Source of the DNA: Rana temporaria
Lineage: Eukaryota; Chordata; Amphibia; Anura; Ranidae
Length of the DNA: 64,000 nt
Direction: 5' to 3'
Assembly: GCF_905171775.1 (NCBI RefSeq)
Contig: NC_053495.1
Coordinates: 108,362,909 to 108,426,908 of the forward strand
In this document: in pieces, positions 32,738 to 43,719 of the stretch
How positions within the stretch are numbered: position 1 is the stretch's first letter
Layout: the number at the start of each line of letters is the position of its first letter
Notes under the pieces: generated by a model
Databases searched by the model: none
What the model was told of the DNA's origin: nothing
Seen by the model: the letters and a program-made list of their open reading frames with translations, nothing else
Position numbers and translations under genes: made by a program

Positions 32738-35142
32738 GTCCGTTTTTTGTCATTTTTTTGTCAGTTTTTGATCAGTTTTTCCATCCGTTTTTTTTTTTTT
32801 TTTGAGGGGGGCTTTTTACATACAGTGCCTGCCGCCGAGAATGTGTTTTTAGCACGACGGCATCGCGCTGATTCTCGGCGACAGGGTGCCGACATCTCGC
32901 ACTCGCTGGAATTGTAAAAGCACATTCCAGCAAGCACGTCATAGAAGCGACGGGAGATCCGACTTGGATTCCCGCCAATTTTACACGTTTGCGGCGTTTG
33001 GTATGAATCCTGAGGGGAAAGTCCCCGCCGGATTTTAAATAAAAATCCGGCATGGGTTCCCCCCTCGGGAGCATACCGGGCCCTTAGGTCTGGTATGGGT
33101 TGTAAGGAGACCCCCCCCTACGCCGAAAAAACGGCATAGGGGGTCCCCCTACAATCCATACCAGACCCGTATCCAAAGCACGCTACCCGGCCGGCCAGGA
33201 AAGGAGTGGGGACGAGCGAGCGCCCCCCCCTCCTGAGCCGTACCGGGCTGCATGCCCTCAACATGGGGGGTTGGGTGCTCTAGGGCAGGGGGGGCGCACT
33301 GCGGCCCCCCCACCCCAGAGCACCCTGTCCCCATGTTGATGAGGACAGGGCCCCTTCCCGACAACCCTGGCCGTTGTTTGTCGGGGTATGCGGGTGGGAG
33401 GTTTATCGGAATCTGGGAGCCCCCTTTATTAAGGGGGCCCCCAGATACCGGCCCCCCCACCCTAAGTGAATGGATATGGGGTACATCGTACCCCTACCCA
33501 TTCACCTGGAGGCAAAAAGTTAAAGTTAATAAACACGACACAAGGGTTTTTAAAATAATTTATTAGTCTGCTCCGGAGGCCCCCCTGTCTTCTTTATTAG
33601 CTCTTTCACCAGGGGGGGCTTCTTCTTTGACGTCTTCGGGTGGGGGCCACTCTTCTTCGCCGCCGTCTGGTTCTCTTCCACCGCCGGGGGGGGTCGCTTT
33701 TATAAAAGCGCCCCCCCCTCGCGGGTTTCCTCCGACGTCTTCGGCGGGGGGTGGTGTGCTTCTTCTTCCGCTATCCGGGGGTCTTCTCCGCTCTCTTACT
33801 TATATAGGCCTCACAGTCCCATCATGCTCCGTACCTACCCATGTGATACCTACCCACGTGGGTAGGTGCCGGAGCATGATGGGACTGTGAAGCCTATATA
33901 ACTCAGATGCAAGCCGCGCACCCGTCATTGCAGCGAGAAGAGGCGACGTGTCAACATCGGGAGAAGAGAAGAAGAAGAAGACGACGTCACAGCACGGAAG
34001 AAGAAGACGTTCAGCGCTGAAGGAGAAGGCACCGGACAGCGGGAGGAAGAACCGGGGTGCGCCGAGTCAACAGCGGAGAGCGGCAAACATAGAAGAAGAC
34101 CCCCGGAGAGCGGAGAAGACCCACGGATAGCGGAAGAAGAAGCACACCACCCCCCGCCGAAGACGTCGGAGGAAACCCGCGGGGGGGGCGCTTTTATAAA
34201 AGCGACCCCCCCGGCGGTGGAAGAGAACCAGACGGCGGCGAAGAAGAGCGGCCCCCACCCGAAGACGTCAAAGAAGAAGCCCCCCCTGGTGAAAGAGCTA
34301 ATAAAGAAGACAGGGGGGGCCTCCGGAGCAGACTCATAAATTATTTTAAAAACCCTTGTGTCGTGTTTATTAACTTTAACTTTTTGCCTCCAGATGAATG
34401 GGTAGGGGTACGATGTACCCCATATCCATTCACTTAGGGTGGGGGGGCCGGTATCTGGGGGCCCCCTTATTAAAGGGGGCTCCCAGATTCCGATAAGCTT
34501 CCCGCCCGCATACCCCGACAACCAACGGCCAGGGTTGTCGGGAAGGGGCCCTGTCCTCATCAACATGGGGACAGGGTGCTCTGGGGTGGGGGGGGCAGCA
34601 GTGCGCCCCCCTGCCCCAGAGCACCCAACCCCCCCATGTTGAGGGCATGCAGCCCGGTACGGCTCAGGAGGGGGGGGGCGCTCGCTCGTCCCCACTCCTT
34701 TCCTGGCCGGCCGAGTAGCGTGCTTTGGATACGGGTCTGGTATGGATTGTAGAGGGACCCCCTACGCCGTTTTTTCGGCGTAGGGGGGGGGGTCTCCTTA
34801 CAACCCATACCAGACCTAAGGGCCCAGTATGCTCCCGAGGGGGGAACCCATGCCCGATTTTTATTTAAAATCCGGCGGGGACTTCCCCCTCAGGATTCAT
34901 ACCAAACGGCGTTAGCGGATCGGATGACAAACGGATCATCCGTTTTTCGTCCGTTCCGTTTTTTTGACGGAAGAAAAATTGGGTTTTCTTCCATCCAAAG
35001 AAAACGGAACTTAACGCAGACGGATGCTAACGGACGTTAGCGAATGCTCATCCGCTAACGGACGTTAACCCATAGGGAAGCATTGCGGTCCGTTAACGGA
35101 CGTCCAAAAAACGGACGAACGGAACGGACGTGTGAAAGAGCC
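32738..35142. repeat. Composite MITE-like element carrying a long palindrome
   Basis: The left edge GGCGCATTCGTCCG and right edge CGGACGTGTGAAAGAGCCC look like eroded inverted repeats of one MITE family. The right side (34918-35140) is full of CGGA/TCCG repeats. Inside lies a family B-like palindrome (32990-34930). It separates Tc1 transposase RIEG from EWMKIPPE. Boundaries are inferred from where Tc1 homology stops. Confidence 0.5.
32990..34930. repeat. Nearly 2-kb foldback palindrome, family B variant
   Basis: Left-arm blocks recur inverted in the right arm: GAATCCTGAGGGGAAAGTCC (33006) against 34870-34900; CCTGAGCCGTACCGG (about 33233) against 34660; CGCTTTTATAAAAGCG (about 33693 and 34190). 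The centre is near CCCACGTGGG at about 33852. The right arm has about 190 extra bases (33910-34110). The 256-codon minus-strand frame at 33925-34695 is a by-product of this structure and GC content. Confidence 0.8.
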
Positions 35143-35388
35143 CTAAGAGTGGATGAAAATCCCTCCTGAGATGTGTGCAAACCTGGTCACCAACTACAAA
35201 AAAATGTCTTACCTCTGTGCTTGCCAACAAGTACTAAGTCATGTTTTGCTTGGGGATCAAATACTCATTTTACTGAACTGCAACTTAATTTCTAGCATTT
35301 GTTTTTTGTGTTTTTTTTTTCTGGATTTTTGGTTGATATTCTGTCTCTATAATTTAAAATACACCAATGATAAAAAATTATAGACCCT
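35143..35388 (+). pseudogene. Tc1-like transposase C-terminal fragment and 3' UTR
   Basis: It reads EWMKIPPEMCANLVTNYKK (about 35149-35205), the conserved C-terminus around the last catalytic Glu helix of Tc1 transposases. A decayed end and an AT-rich untranslated region follow. The 3' terminal inverted repeat resumes at 36574-36626 after an F and an A MITE. The protein part between RIEG (32733) and here is deleted. Confidence 0.78.
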
Positions 35389-35390
35389 TA

Positions 35391-35849
35391 GGCCCCGTAC
35401 ACACGACCAAACATGTATGCTGAAACTGGTCCGCGGGCCAGTTTCAGCATACATGTTCGGTCGTGTGTAGGCGCGAGCGGGCCGAATTCCAGCAAACATT
35501 TGCCCGCCGGGCCTTTTCCCAGCAGGCAAATATTCCTGGACGTGTTTTAAAACCGTCCGCTGGAATCCTGCCCGCTCGGACATGTACGGTCGTCAGTACA
35601 GACCTACCGTACATGTCCGAGCGCCCGCCGTCCCTCGCATGCGTCGAATGACTTTGACGCATGCGTGGAAGCCTTTAAATGGCAGGCCCGCCCACGTCTC
35701 CGCGTCATCGCCCCGCGTATTGTTTACGCGCGGAATTCTGTACGATGGTTAGTACAACCATCGTACAGAAGCCCTCTGGCAGGCATGTATGGTGAAAACG
35801 GTCCGACGGACCGCTTTCATCGTACATGTTTGCTCGTGTGTACCGGGCC
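35391..35849. repeat. PIF/Harbinger-like MITE, family F, TTA duplication
   Basis: The ends GGCCCCGTACACACGACC and CGTGTGTACCGGGCC are flanked by TTA on both sides (35388-35390, 35850-35852). The right TTA is also the left flank of the next A element. Confidence 0.85.
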
Positions 35850-35852
35850 TTA

Positions 35853-36573
35853 GGGCCAGATTCACAAATAATTGCCCTTGGGCAGCAGCGTATCAGAGAT
35901 ACGCTATGCTGCCGTATCTTACCTGGCGGAATTTCGAATCCAGGAAGATTTTGCGCCGTAAGTTACGGCTGCGTAGTGTATTTCTCGGCGCGTATTTCAA
36001 ATTGGGCGGGTAGGGGGCGTGATTCATTTAAATGAAGCGCGTCCCCACGCCGATTGAAATGCGCGTGCTCTGTTTCGAAATTTCCTGCCGTGCTTTGCGC
36101 GAAATGACGTCGCACCGACGTCATTTTTTGAACGTAGACGTGAGTTACGTCCTTTCCTATTCTCGGACGACTTACACAAAAAATTTTTTCAAAATTTGAC
36201 GCGGGAATGACGGCCATACTTTAACATGGCAAGTCTATCTATACGCCACGAAATAGCAGCTTTAACTATACGCCGGGAAAAGCCGACTAGCGACGACGTA
36301 AGAGAATGCGTCGGCCGCGCGTACCTTCGTGGATCGACGGAAAAAGCTAATTAGCATACCCGACACGGAAAACGACGCAAACTCCACCCAGCGGGCGCCG
36401 AAGTATTGCACCTACGATCCGAAGGCGTACGAAGCCGTACGCCTGTCGGATCGAAGCCAGAAGCCGTCGTATCTTGGTTTGAGGATTCAAACTAAAGATA
36501 CGACATGGCAAATTTGAAAGTACGCCGGCGTATCAGTAGATACGCCGGCGTACTCTCACTGTGAATCTGGCCC
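35853..36573. repeat. MITE family A abutting family F
   Basis: The ends GGGCCAGATTCACA and TGTGAATCTGGCCC pair. The flanks are TTA and TTC, a near-match triplet. Tc1 3' sequence continues at once ('ttcatttctttgtaagtgg'). Confidence 0.83.
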
Positions 36574-36626
36574 TTCATTTCTTTGTAAGTGGGCAACATT
36601 TTCAGGGGATCAAATAACTTTTTTCC

Positions 36627-37430
36627 CCACTGTATACGTGATGCTGCACAGCGCGGCCACCTTGTAGATGTAAATGTGCTATGGGGAGGACGGCAATCGG
36701 TTAGGAACTTTCTGGTGAAATTCAGTTTCAACCCAGGGTCTATCAATGCATGCAGGGAGCTCTTGTACCAGGGAATGCATGTAACATAAATAGAGTGATC
36801 AAATAAACAAATCAGTCATTGTAAAAATTAGATGCAATGAGCTCTTGCCCCTAATGGAAGGCTTTGCCTGTGGAATTTGGAAGCTTAGCTGGTGATAGAC
36901 CAGCTGTGCCCTCATGTATTTTTTTTTTCTCTTGTTCCTAACCTTTAACTGTTGCCCTTTTCCTGTTTTCTTCCAATTTCCAAGTTTCCTGTTTGTTTCT
37001 CTCCTACAGACCCTTTGGCTTTTCTTGTACTCATCTGACTGAATTTGGTCTACCTAGACCCTGATAAATTCCTACTCCCATAACTAAACTCACTTTCTCA
37101 TTACCTTAGACCTGTTGGACTTTCTGGATCTGGCCAGTTAGGTATGGCCTTAGACAACCCTCCTTGACTATATGTTTGTTTCTTTTTTACATCATTTCAT
37201 GCAAATCCTAACTTGCCTGGCCACTTCATGTTGCTAGCCTGCTTTTGCTAGGGATTGGCTTCCTTGATAAAAAGGGCAATCTGGCACTTAAGATTCTAGG
37301 GCACCCAAGTGCCAGTGCATGTATATAAAACATCTTCAAAAATGAATATTAAAATTGAACCATAGTACTGCAGTGCCTATCTTGTTTTAGAAGATTAACT
37401 TACCACTGACAGCTGATGAGTCATTGGTTG
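36627..37430. other. Unassigned sequence
   Basis: No repeat ends or coding domain recognised. Several pyrimidine-rich stretches occur at 36915-37180. It may be host intron. Confidence 0.45.
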
Positions 37431-37825
37431 TTAAAGTGGTTGTAAACCCTTTTTTACAACCTTATGCTACAGGAAAGCCTATATTAAACCCACTCTCATC
37501 AATTGTAAACTACTGCCATAGTGCTGATCTATAAGGCTATACATGCCTCCTGCATGTATCCTTACCTGTCAAATGTGTCCCAATTTTCAGTTAGAAGCCC
37601 CCAAAAACAGCAGATTCAGTGGGTGGGTCTGTTATCGGTGCTTGGTGGGCGGAGTCATGATGTCAGCAGACTCCCTGCCCACCTCTACACTCCCCTTGGC
37701 CAGAGCGTGCACAGAGAGGCAAAGCGCATTATTGGTAAAAACAGAGCGCGCTCACAGCCCCTTGTCATTTCTCTACACACATCCATCTCAAGTGACAGTC
37801 TGGGATGATTGGTGCGACGGAGGGT

Positions 37826-37932
37826 AAGCTGTGAGCACCGATCCTCCCTGCATGGCTTTTCATCATCTGCTTCTCTCCCTCCCGCGGCTTTTACCTGAAA
37901 AGCCATGCAGGGGGGATCGGTGCTCACAGCTT
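37826..37932. repeat. 37-bp inverted repeat (hairpin)
   Basis: Arms 37826-37862 and 37896-37932 are reverse complements with one mismatch, each starting from AAGCTGTGAGCACCGATC, with a 33-nt loop. It lies inside the E-type repeat. Confidence 0.85.
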
Positions 37933-38288
37933 CCCCCCCCTGCACCGATCATCCCTGACTGTCCTCAGTGTCTTCCTTCAGCGCCGTGTCCTCCTCAGCC
38001 CCCCCTCGTCCTTCTCCGTGTGTCCCCGCTGTGTCTTCTTCCTCCTCCGCCCCCCCTCGTCCTGATCTATATGCCTACATCCCCCCCGTGTTTGTTTACA
38101 TCCCCCCGTGTCTTCCTCCTCTGCCGCCCTCCGCATCCGCGGTCTTCCCTTCCCTCTCTCTCCTCTCCCGAGGGCTGCGAGGGGGGGCGTGGGCGAGCGG
38201 GTAGATCTGTGCGGAGAAAGGAGCTGGTATGTCAATTACCAGTCCCTTTTTTTTCGTAATGAACGGGACACAGTGTTCGTTACGGATC

Positions 38289-39197
38289 TTTTGAATAGAG
38301 AGAGCAGACTGCGCAAAGGACAAAACAATAACAAAGCTGCTGAACACTGAGGGTCAATAAGTCCTTGGTCAGAGTATGTAAAAAAAGCAGTGCAGCGCTA
38401 CTAACAAAATGATGAAATAATCAAAATGAAGAGAGGATACGGGTGACTTCTGGAACCTCAATAGGTGATCGGATGAAGACTCCTTATAAAACAGTCAAGT
38501 ATCCTTAGATAAAAGTACAAGCCGCTCACCTTAGCAGATGGACCTGTGGGTGAGCAGCAGGTCAAATGCGCTGTCCCTCTAATAAGGGGGTATTATAAGA
38601 TGATAATGGTGCCTCCTCGGTCGATCCTTTTCTCCAAACCGACTTTCAGTGGCGGATGGTCATCTGGTATACTCTCATGTAGTTGAATGGCATGAAAAAG
38701 TATAAAGTAGACACATAGTGCTCTCCGTATAGTAACCAAAATGCAATAAGTTTATTTAAAATAAAAGTACTCACAAAAGAGGCACTATATCCTAGTGCGT
38801 AGAATATGAGCATATATCGATAAAATACCAAGTAGGTGGCTGTCCTGACATCAAAATTGGAAGCCCCCCGCACGCGTATCGTCCCAAGGTACAGGACTTC
38901 TTCAGCGGATGGTTTGGAGAAAAGGATCGACCGAGGAGGCACCGTTATCATCTTATAATACCCCCTTATTAGAGGGACAGCGCATTTGACCTGCTGCTCA
39001 CCCACAGGTCCATCTGCTAAGGTGAGCGGCTTGTACTTTTATCTAAGGATACTTGACTGTTTTATAAGGAGTCTTCATCCGATCACCTATTGAGGTTCCA
39101 GAAGTCACCCTTATCCTCTCTTCATTTTGATTAATTTTTTATTTATTTTTTGGACTTTCATCATTTTGTTAGTAGCGCTGCACTGCTTTTTTTACAC
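38289..39197 (-). mobile_element. Penelope-like terminal element with 14-bp target duplication
   Basis: The 14-mer GTTCGTTACGGATC occurs immediately before (38275-38288) and after (39198-39211), a perfect target duplication that sets the boundaries. Inside, arms 38378-38640 and 38911-39195 are inverted repeats of about 265-285 bp, ending in GTAAAAAAAGCAGTGCAGCG and its complement. A degenerate hammerhead-like core lies at 38873-38905 between them. An inverted pair of terminal repeats around a ribozyme-like motif without polymerase fits a Penelope-like non-autonomous copy. This is inference from structure. Confidence 0.68.
38873..38905 (-). ncRNA. Degenerate hammerhead ribozyme-like motif
   Basis: On the minus strand: CTGAAGA (38905-38899), then a stem II with GTCC pairing GGAC across a nine-base loop, then GATACGCG (38880-38873). 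The hammerhead core is CUGANGA...GAAA; here the last box has GAUA, so self-cleavage is probably weakened or lost. The preserved stem II makes chance less likely. Confidence 0.5.
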
Positions 39198-39428
39198 GTT
39201 CGTTACGGATCGCTGTGCGTCCTGCGATAACTGAGCAGAGTAACCTCAGTGTTACTATGCTCAGTTTATGAATGGAGGGGAGACGCTGTCTTCTGTGCAG
39301 AGAAAAGGACTGGGGAATGAATGTCCTCTGTCCCTTTCTCTGTCTCAAATGGGAGATGCCAGGGGTCTCTGTTTAGACCCCTGTCACGTCAACCAAAACG
39401 CCCCCCACAGGACTGATAAAAAAAAAAA

Positions 39429-40128
39429 TAATTCAGTTCAGTTTTGGGCCCCAGTTCTCAAAACGGATATCGGAGAACTGGAGAAAGTGAAGAGAAGGGC
39501 AACCAAACTGATAAGAGGCATGGAGGAGCTCAGCTATGAGGAAAGATTAGAAGAACTGAATTTATTCACTCTTGAGAAGAGAAGAATAAGGGGGGATATG
39601 ATCAACATGTACAAATATATAAGAGGTCCATACAGTGAACTTGGTGTTGAGTTATTCACTTTACGGTCAACACTGAGGACAAGGGGGCACTCTTTACGTC
39701 TAGAGGAAAAGAGATTTCACCTCCAAATATGGAAAGGTTTTTTCACAGTAAGAGCTGTGAAAATGTGGAACAGACTCCCTCCAGACGTGGTTCTGGCCAG
39801 CTCAGTAGATTGCTTTAAGAAAGTCCTGGATTCTTTCCTAAATGTACAGAATATAACTGAGTACTAAGATTTGTAGGTAAAGTTGATTCAGGGTAAATCC
39901 GATTGCCTCTCGGGGGATCAGGAAGGAATTTTTTCCCCTGCTGTAGCAAATTGGATCTCATGCTCTGCTGTTTTTTTTTTTTTTGCCTTCCTCTGGATCA
40001 ACTGTGGGTATGGAGTTGGGTGTATGGGATTGTACTGTGTTTTTTATTTTGTTTGTTTATTTTTTTTGTGGTTGAACTGGATGGACTTGTGTCTTTTTTC
40101 AACCTGACTAACTATGTAACTATGTAAA
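39429..40128 (+). pseudogene. CR1-type LINE 3' end with RT C-terminal domain
   Basis: The C-terminal domain after the RT of CR1 LINEs is open from about 39436 to 39864. It reads FWAPVLKTDIGELEKVKRRA, LSYEERLEELNLFTLEKRRI, RGDMINMYKYIRG and AVKMWNRLPPDVVLASSVD. The 3' UTR then ends in CTATGTAACTATGTAA, two copies of an 8-bp unit (40112-40127). Such 8-bp tandem tails are a hallmark of CR1. The rest of the element is absent through 5' truncation, normal for CR1. The fragment has no catalytic site and no promoter, so it is a fossil. Confidence 0.85.
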
Positions 40129-40129
40129 A

Positions 40130-41066
40130 GAAAAAAAAAAGATAAAAAAATGAAATTGAAAAAAACAAAACAAAAAAACAACTGACACAACAACCGCCTG
40201 CCCATACTGACACGGTCCAGAGCCCCAAGACCACTAACACGACCACTACCCCACTGACATCGTCCACTGACACGACCACTACCCCACTGACATCGTCCAC
40301 TGACACCAACTACTACCCCACTGACATCGTCCACTGACACCGACCACTACCCCACTGACATCGTCCACTGACACCGACCACTACCCCACTGACATCGTCC
40401 ACTGACACCAACCACTACCCCACTGACATCGTCCACTGACACCGACCACTACCCCACTGACATCGTCCACTGACACCGACCACTACCCCACTGACATCGT
40501 CCACTGACACCAACCACTACCCCACTGACATCGTCCACTGACACGACCACTACTCCACTGACCACTGTCCCACTGACATCGACCACTGACACCATCCATT
40601 GACATTGTCCACTGACACTGACCACTACCCCACTGACCACTGCCCCACTGACACCAACCACTACCCCACCCCCTTTCCCAAAGCACTGTGAAAAATATAT
40701 TTAAAAAATAAAACCCCACCCTCTCATCAATAGTACAACAATAAATTGTAAAATGTAATTGTAAAAATTTGTAAAAATAAAATAAATCCACTGGTCCCAA
40801 AAAACCTTTGGGACCACTATCCTGACACCATCCTGCATGTACTACCCAACACTGTACACTACACATTCCTGTGATTCACACAGCATTGCTGTTCAGATCA
40901 CATGCAATGTCTGTGTGATGCGCGGTCACGGAGCTTTGGACCAGGTTGCGAGCGCGCCGGTGGTGGCGCGCTCGCGACCCCACGGCTGGGCCTTAAAGAG
41001 GTATGTGATTGTGGCCAGCCGTGCCATTCTCCCGACGTATATCATCGGTAGGGGGTCCTTAAGTGG
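40130..41066 (+). repeat. Family C variant with 34-bp tandem array
   Basis: The right end CCTTAAGTGG then TTAA (41067-41070), and the preceding GCCATTCTCCCGACGTATAT, match family C. The left part holds the array at 40220-40665. The left terminus is not visible next to the CR1 tail. Confidence 0.6.
40220..40665. repeat. 34-bp minisatellite, about 12 units
   Basis: The unit is CCACTGACATCGTCCACTGA plus a CACCGACCACTACC remainder, repeated at 34-bp steps (for example 40321 and 40355). Units at the right edge are shorter and diverged. All long frames across it are repeat artefacts. Confidence 0.9.
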
Positions 41067-41070
41067 TTAA

Positions 41071-41494
41071 TATACTGTCAATTTTCAGCTATTACTGTAT
41101 GTTGATTGTGGTGGATGAGAGTTAATTGTAAATCAAACCCACTTCCTATGCAAAGTAAGCAAAGGTTAATATCAAAAAATGTTTTAGTAAATGGTTTCTA
41201 TTATGGCAAAGTTGTAAGGTGAAAAACTGTTGAATAAGACATTAGCATTAGTAATAAGCATAGCACATCACTAATCAGCAGTTTGCAGTAGAATAATAAT
41301 ACTAAAACCTGACTGCCTTCACTTTTTGGCAAATGAATAATAATTACACAGCTTTAAAGCATAAACAATTTCCAAGGCTTTGCTTTCTTTGTCTTAAAAC
41401 ATTTTTTTCATTTTAAAGGTGGAATATGTCTAAAACATATTATTAACAGCTTTTAATGTGACTCTGTCACTGTAAATTAACATATTGTAGTTTT
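41071..41494. other. Unassigned AT-rich sequence
   Basis: It lies between two family C elements. No gene or repeat end is recognised. Confidence 0.45.
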
Positions 41495-41498
41495 TTAA

Positions 41499-42228
41499 CC
41501 GGTTAAGGACCAGCTCCTGTACATTCACGTCGGCAGGATGGCACGGCTGGGCAAAGTAGCGTATATATACGTCACTTTGAAATTCCCACCTGCAGAACGG
41601 GGAGAGGCAAATGTAAACAAGCATCTACCCGTTCTGCCTAGTGACACTGTAACTGATCCTCTGCTCCCTCTCATCGGGAGCAATGATCAGTGACGTGTCA
41701 CTCATAGCCACGCCCCCTAAAAGTTAAAATCACACCCTAGGACACACTTAACACTTCCAGCGCCACCTAGTGATTAACACCTTCACTGCCAGTGTCATTT
41801 TAACAGTAATCAGTGCATTTTTATAGCACCGTTTGCTGTAAAAATGACAATGGTCCCAAAAATGTGCCAAAAGTGTCCAATGTGTCCGCCATAAAGTCAC
41901 AGTTACGATAAAGATCGCAGATTGCCGCCATAACTAGTAAAAAAATAATTAATAATAAAAATGCCATGAAACTACCCCTATTTTGTAGATGCTATAACTT
42001 TTGCGCAAACCAATCAATATACGCTTATTGCATTTTTTTTTACAAAAATATGTAGAAGAATACGTATCAGCCTCAACTCTTTTTTTTTTTATAGATATTT
42101 TGGGGATATTTATTATAGCAAAATAGCCACGTCGCAAGACCGCGCAATTGTCAGTTAAAGCAACGCAATGCCTAATCGCAAAAAGTGCTCTGGTCTTTGG
42201 CCAGCGAAATGGTCCGGGGCTTAAATGG
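41499..42228 (-). repeat. TTAA-type MITE, family C, reverse orientation
   Basis: It is flanked by TTAA (41495-41498, 42229-42232). The ends are CCGGTTAAGGACC and GGCTTAAATGG. The AT-rich interior ('cgcaaaccaatcaatatacgc') matches the copies at 2746 and 58901 in reverse. Confidence 0.8.
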
Positions 42229-42339
42229 TTAAGGTTGGTTTTCCAGTATGTGTTAGTGTTCCTTTTTAATTAAAACAAAATAAAACATCATTCAAAGAAA
42301 AATATAGGATTTCTGAGAAAATTAAAACTTTCCCTTGTG

Positions 42340-42515
42340 GGGTTGATTTACTAAAACCGGAGCATTCAGAATCTGGTGCAGTTGTGCATGGTAGCCAATC
42401 GGCTTTAAAACTTCAGCTTGTTCAATTAAGCTTTGACCAAAAAACGTTGAAGCTAATTGTTTTCTATGCAGAGCTGCACCAGATTTTACACTCTCAAATT
42501 TTAGTAAATCAACTC
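42340..42515. repeat. Short hairpin MITE (GGTTGATTTACTAAAA ends)
   Basis: The ends GGTTGATTTACTAAAA and TTTTAGTAAATCAAC are perfect inverted repeats around a 'ggtgcag...ctgcacc' hairpin. No clear target duplication was identified. Confidence 0.75.
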
Positions 42516-43214
42516 TTTCATCATGCAGTTTATGAAATGCTTAGTGCAATCATAGATTTCATTCCATCCCTAGGGGCATGTTAAACTTGTGAACCTGTAG
42601 TAAAGCCTGGTACACACTATTCCTTTTTTTCCATTCCACCATTTTCCATTCAACCTGAAAAAACTGCCAGCTCCAGTCAGAGCTGCTGTACAAACAATCC
42701 AATGTTAGTACATCAATCTTCCCCACTGAGATGTTGTATTCTGACAGGGGGGTGGCTCCCTCGCCAGAACACTCTGATCAGCGCACTCCACCATTGGCTG
42801 AGAACACTGATCGGGAGCAGGTCGGCTGCTGGTTTTCCAGCAAGTAAAGAAAATGCCTGTTGATCTTGCCAGAAATGCAGTTGCTTTGTCACTTCTTGTG
42901 AGCTAAACTGAAAGAACAAACAAGGTTATCCTTCCTCTATAAACGTCTAATTATCTCTAGCCCCTGTAATGAAGATGAAGAGAGGAAGACATGTTTGTAG
43001 TCTAGCCTGGCTCCCTCCATAAATACAGTGGAGTGCGTGTAGCCACCCATGGACAGAAAGTGCATTATTCACAGAATTACCAAGTGAACATAAAGGAAAA
43101 GGAAAAAAAAAAAGCCTGAAAAAAGGAAATGTATGCAATCATTGCATTTAAGGACTGGTAAGTTATAATATCTTTTGCTTCTGGGTTTTGGTACACTTTA
43201 ACTGGATTCGTTTT
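42516..43214. other. Unassigned sequence
   Basis: It starts with a MITE-like TAAAGCCTGGTACACAC near 42601, but no matching right terminus was found. Otherwise nothing recognised. Confidence 0.4.
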
Positions 43215-43629
43215 CAATTACTCCTGAATCTTAAAGGATAGATGAAGGCTTACCCTCCTTATGGAGGGTGTCAATGACAGTTTTCTGCACAACTGTCAGG
43301 TCAGCAGTCTTTCCCATGATTGTGATTCCTACTGAACCAGACTGAGAGACCATTTAAAGGCTCAGGAACCTTTTGCAGGTGTTATGGCTTAATTAGCAGA
43401 TTAGAGTGGGACACTTTGAGCCTAGAATATTGCACCTTTTCACAATATTCAAATTTTCTGAGATTGTGGATTTGAGGTTTTCATGAGCTGTAAGTCATAA
43501 TCATCGCAATTACGGCTTGAACTATCTTGCTTTGCATGAAATGAGTCTATCTCATATATTATTTTCACCTTTTAAGTTGCATTAGTGAAATAACTTTTGC
43601 ACGATATTCTAATTTTTCAATTTCACCTG
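43215..43629 (-). pseudogene. Tc1-type transposon 5' end and transposase N-terminus
   Basis: On the minus strand a terminal sequence starting CAGGTGAAATTGAAAAATTA (from 43629, after a TA) leads through an untranslated region to ATG at 43317. The protein start reads MGKTADLTVVQKTVIDTLHK, resembling the helix-turn-helix DNA-binding start of Tc1-like transposases. Homology fades near 43215, so the catalytic domain is missing. It is a different family from the Tc1-like relic at 29.7-36.6 kb. Confidence 0.62.
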
Positions 43630-43719
43630 TATATAAGAAAAGTCCAATAAGTAGAGGTTCACACAAAAAGGAGATGAGAAGGATCCATTACCAGAAGGAA
43701 GAGTTCTCACTGACCCTTA

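Larger units (their letters stand above)
29715..36626 (+). mobile_element. Tc1-like DNA transposon split by nested insertions
   Basis: Transposase pieces occur in the right order on one strand at about 29715-29999, 32021-32059, 32632-32737 and 35143-35388. The 3' terminal piece is at 36574-36626, ending in CCCCACTGTATAC. Between them lie a hAT hairpin, an L2 LINE, a G MITE, a palindromic element, an F MITE and an A MITE. The ordered fragments show one original transposon of perhaps 1 kb expanded to about 7 kb. Confidence 0.8.
37435..39428 (+). repeat. TTAA-type repeat, family E, GC-rich variant, interrupted
   Basis: It starts AGTGGTTGTAAACCC after TTAA (37431-37434). A hairpin lies at 37826-37932 and CT-rich, GC-rich sequence runs to 38288. 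A Penelope-like insertion then occupies 38289-39197, and the repeat continues to about 39428. The apparent frames at 37831-38259 reflect CT-rich composition. Confidence 0.45.

Noticed and set aside
33925..34695. 256-codon minus-strand frame
   Set aside because: It lies inside the foldback palindrome, its composition follows GC-rich repeats, and the opposite arm gives partial copies of the same peptide.
40220..40665. CRISPR-like array
   Set aside because: Units are contiguous with no unique spacers, and the genome is eukaryotic.
40044..40866. Frames with repeated SVDDVSGVVVG-like peptide
   Set aside because: Translation of the 34-bp minisatellite; no start context or domain.
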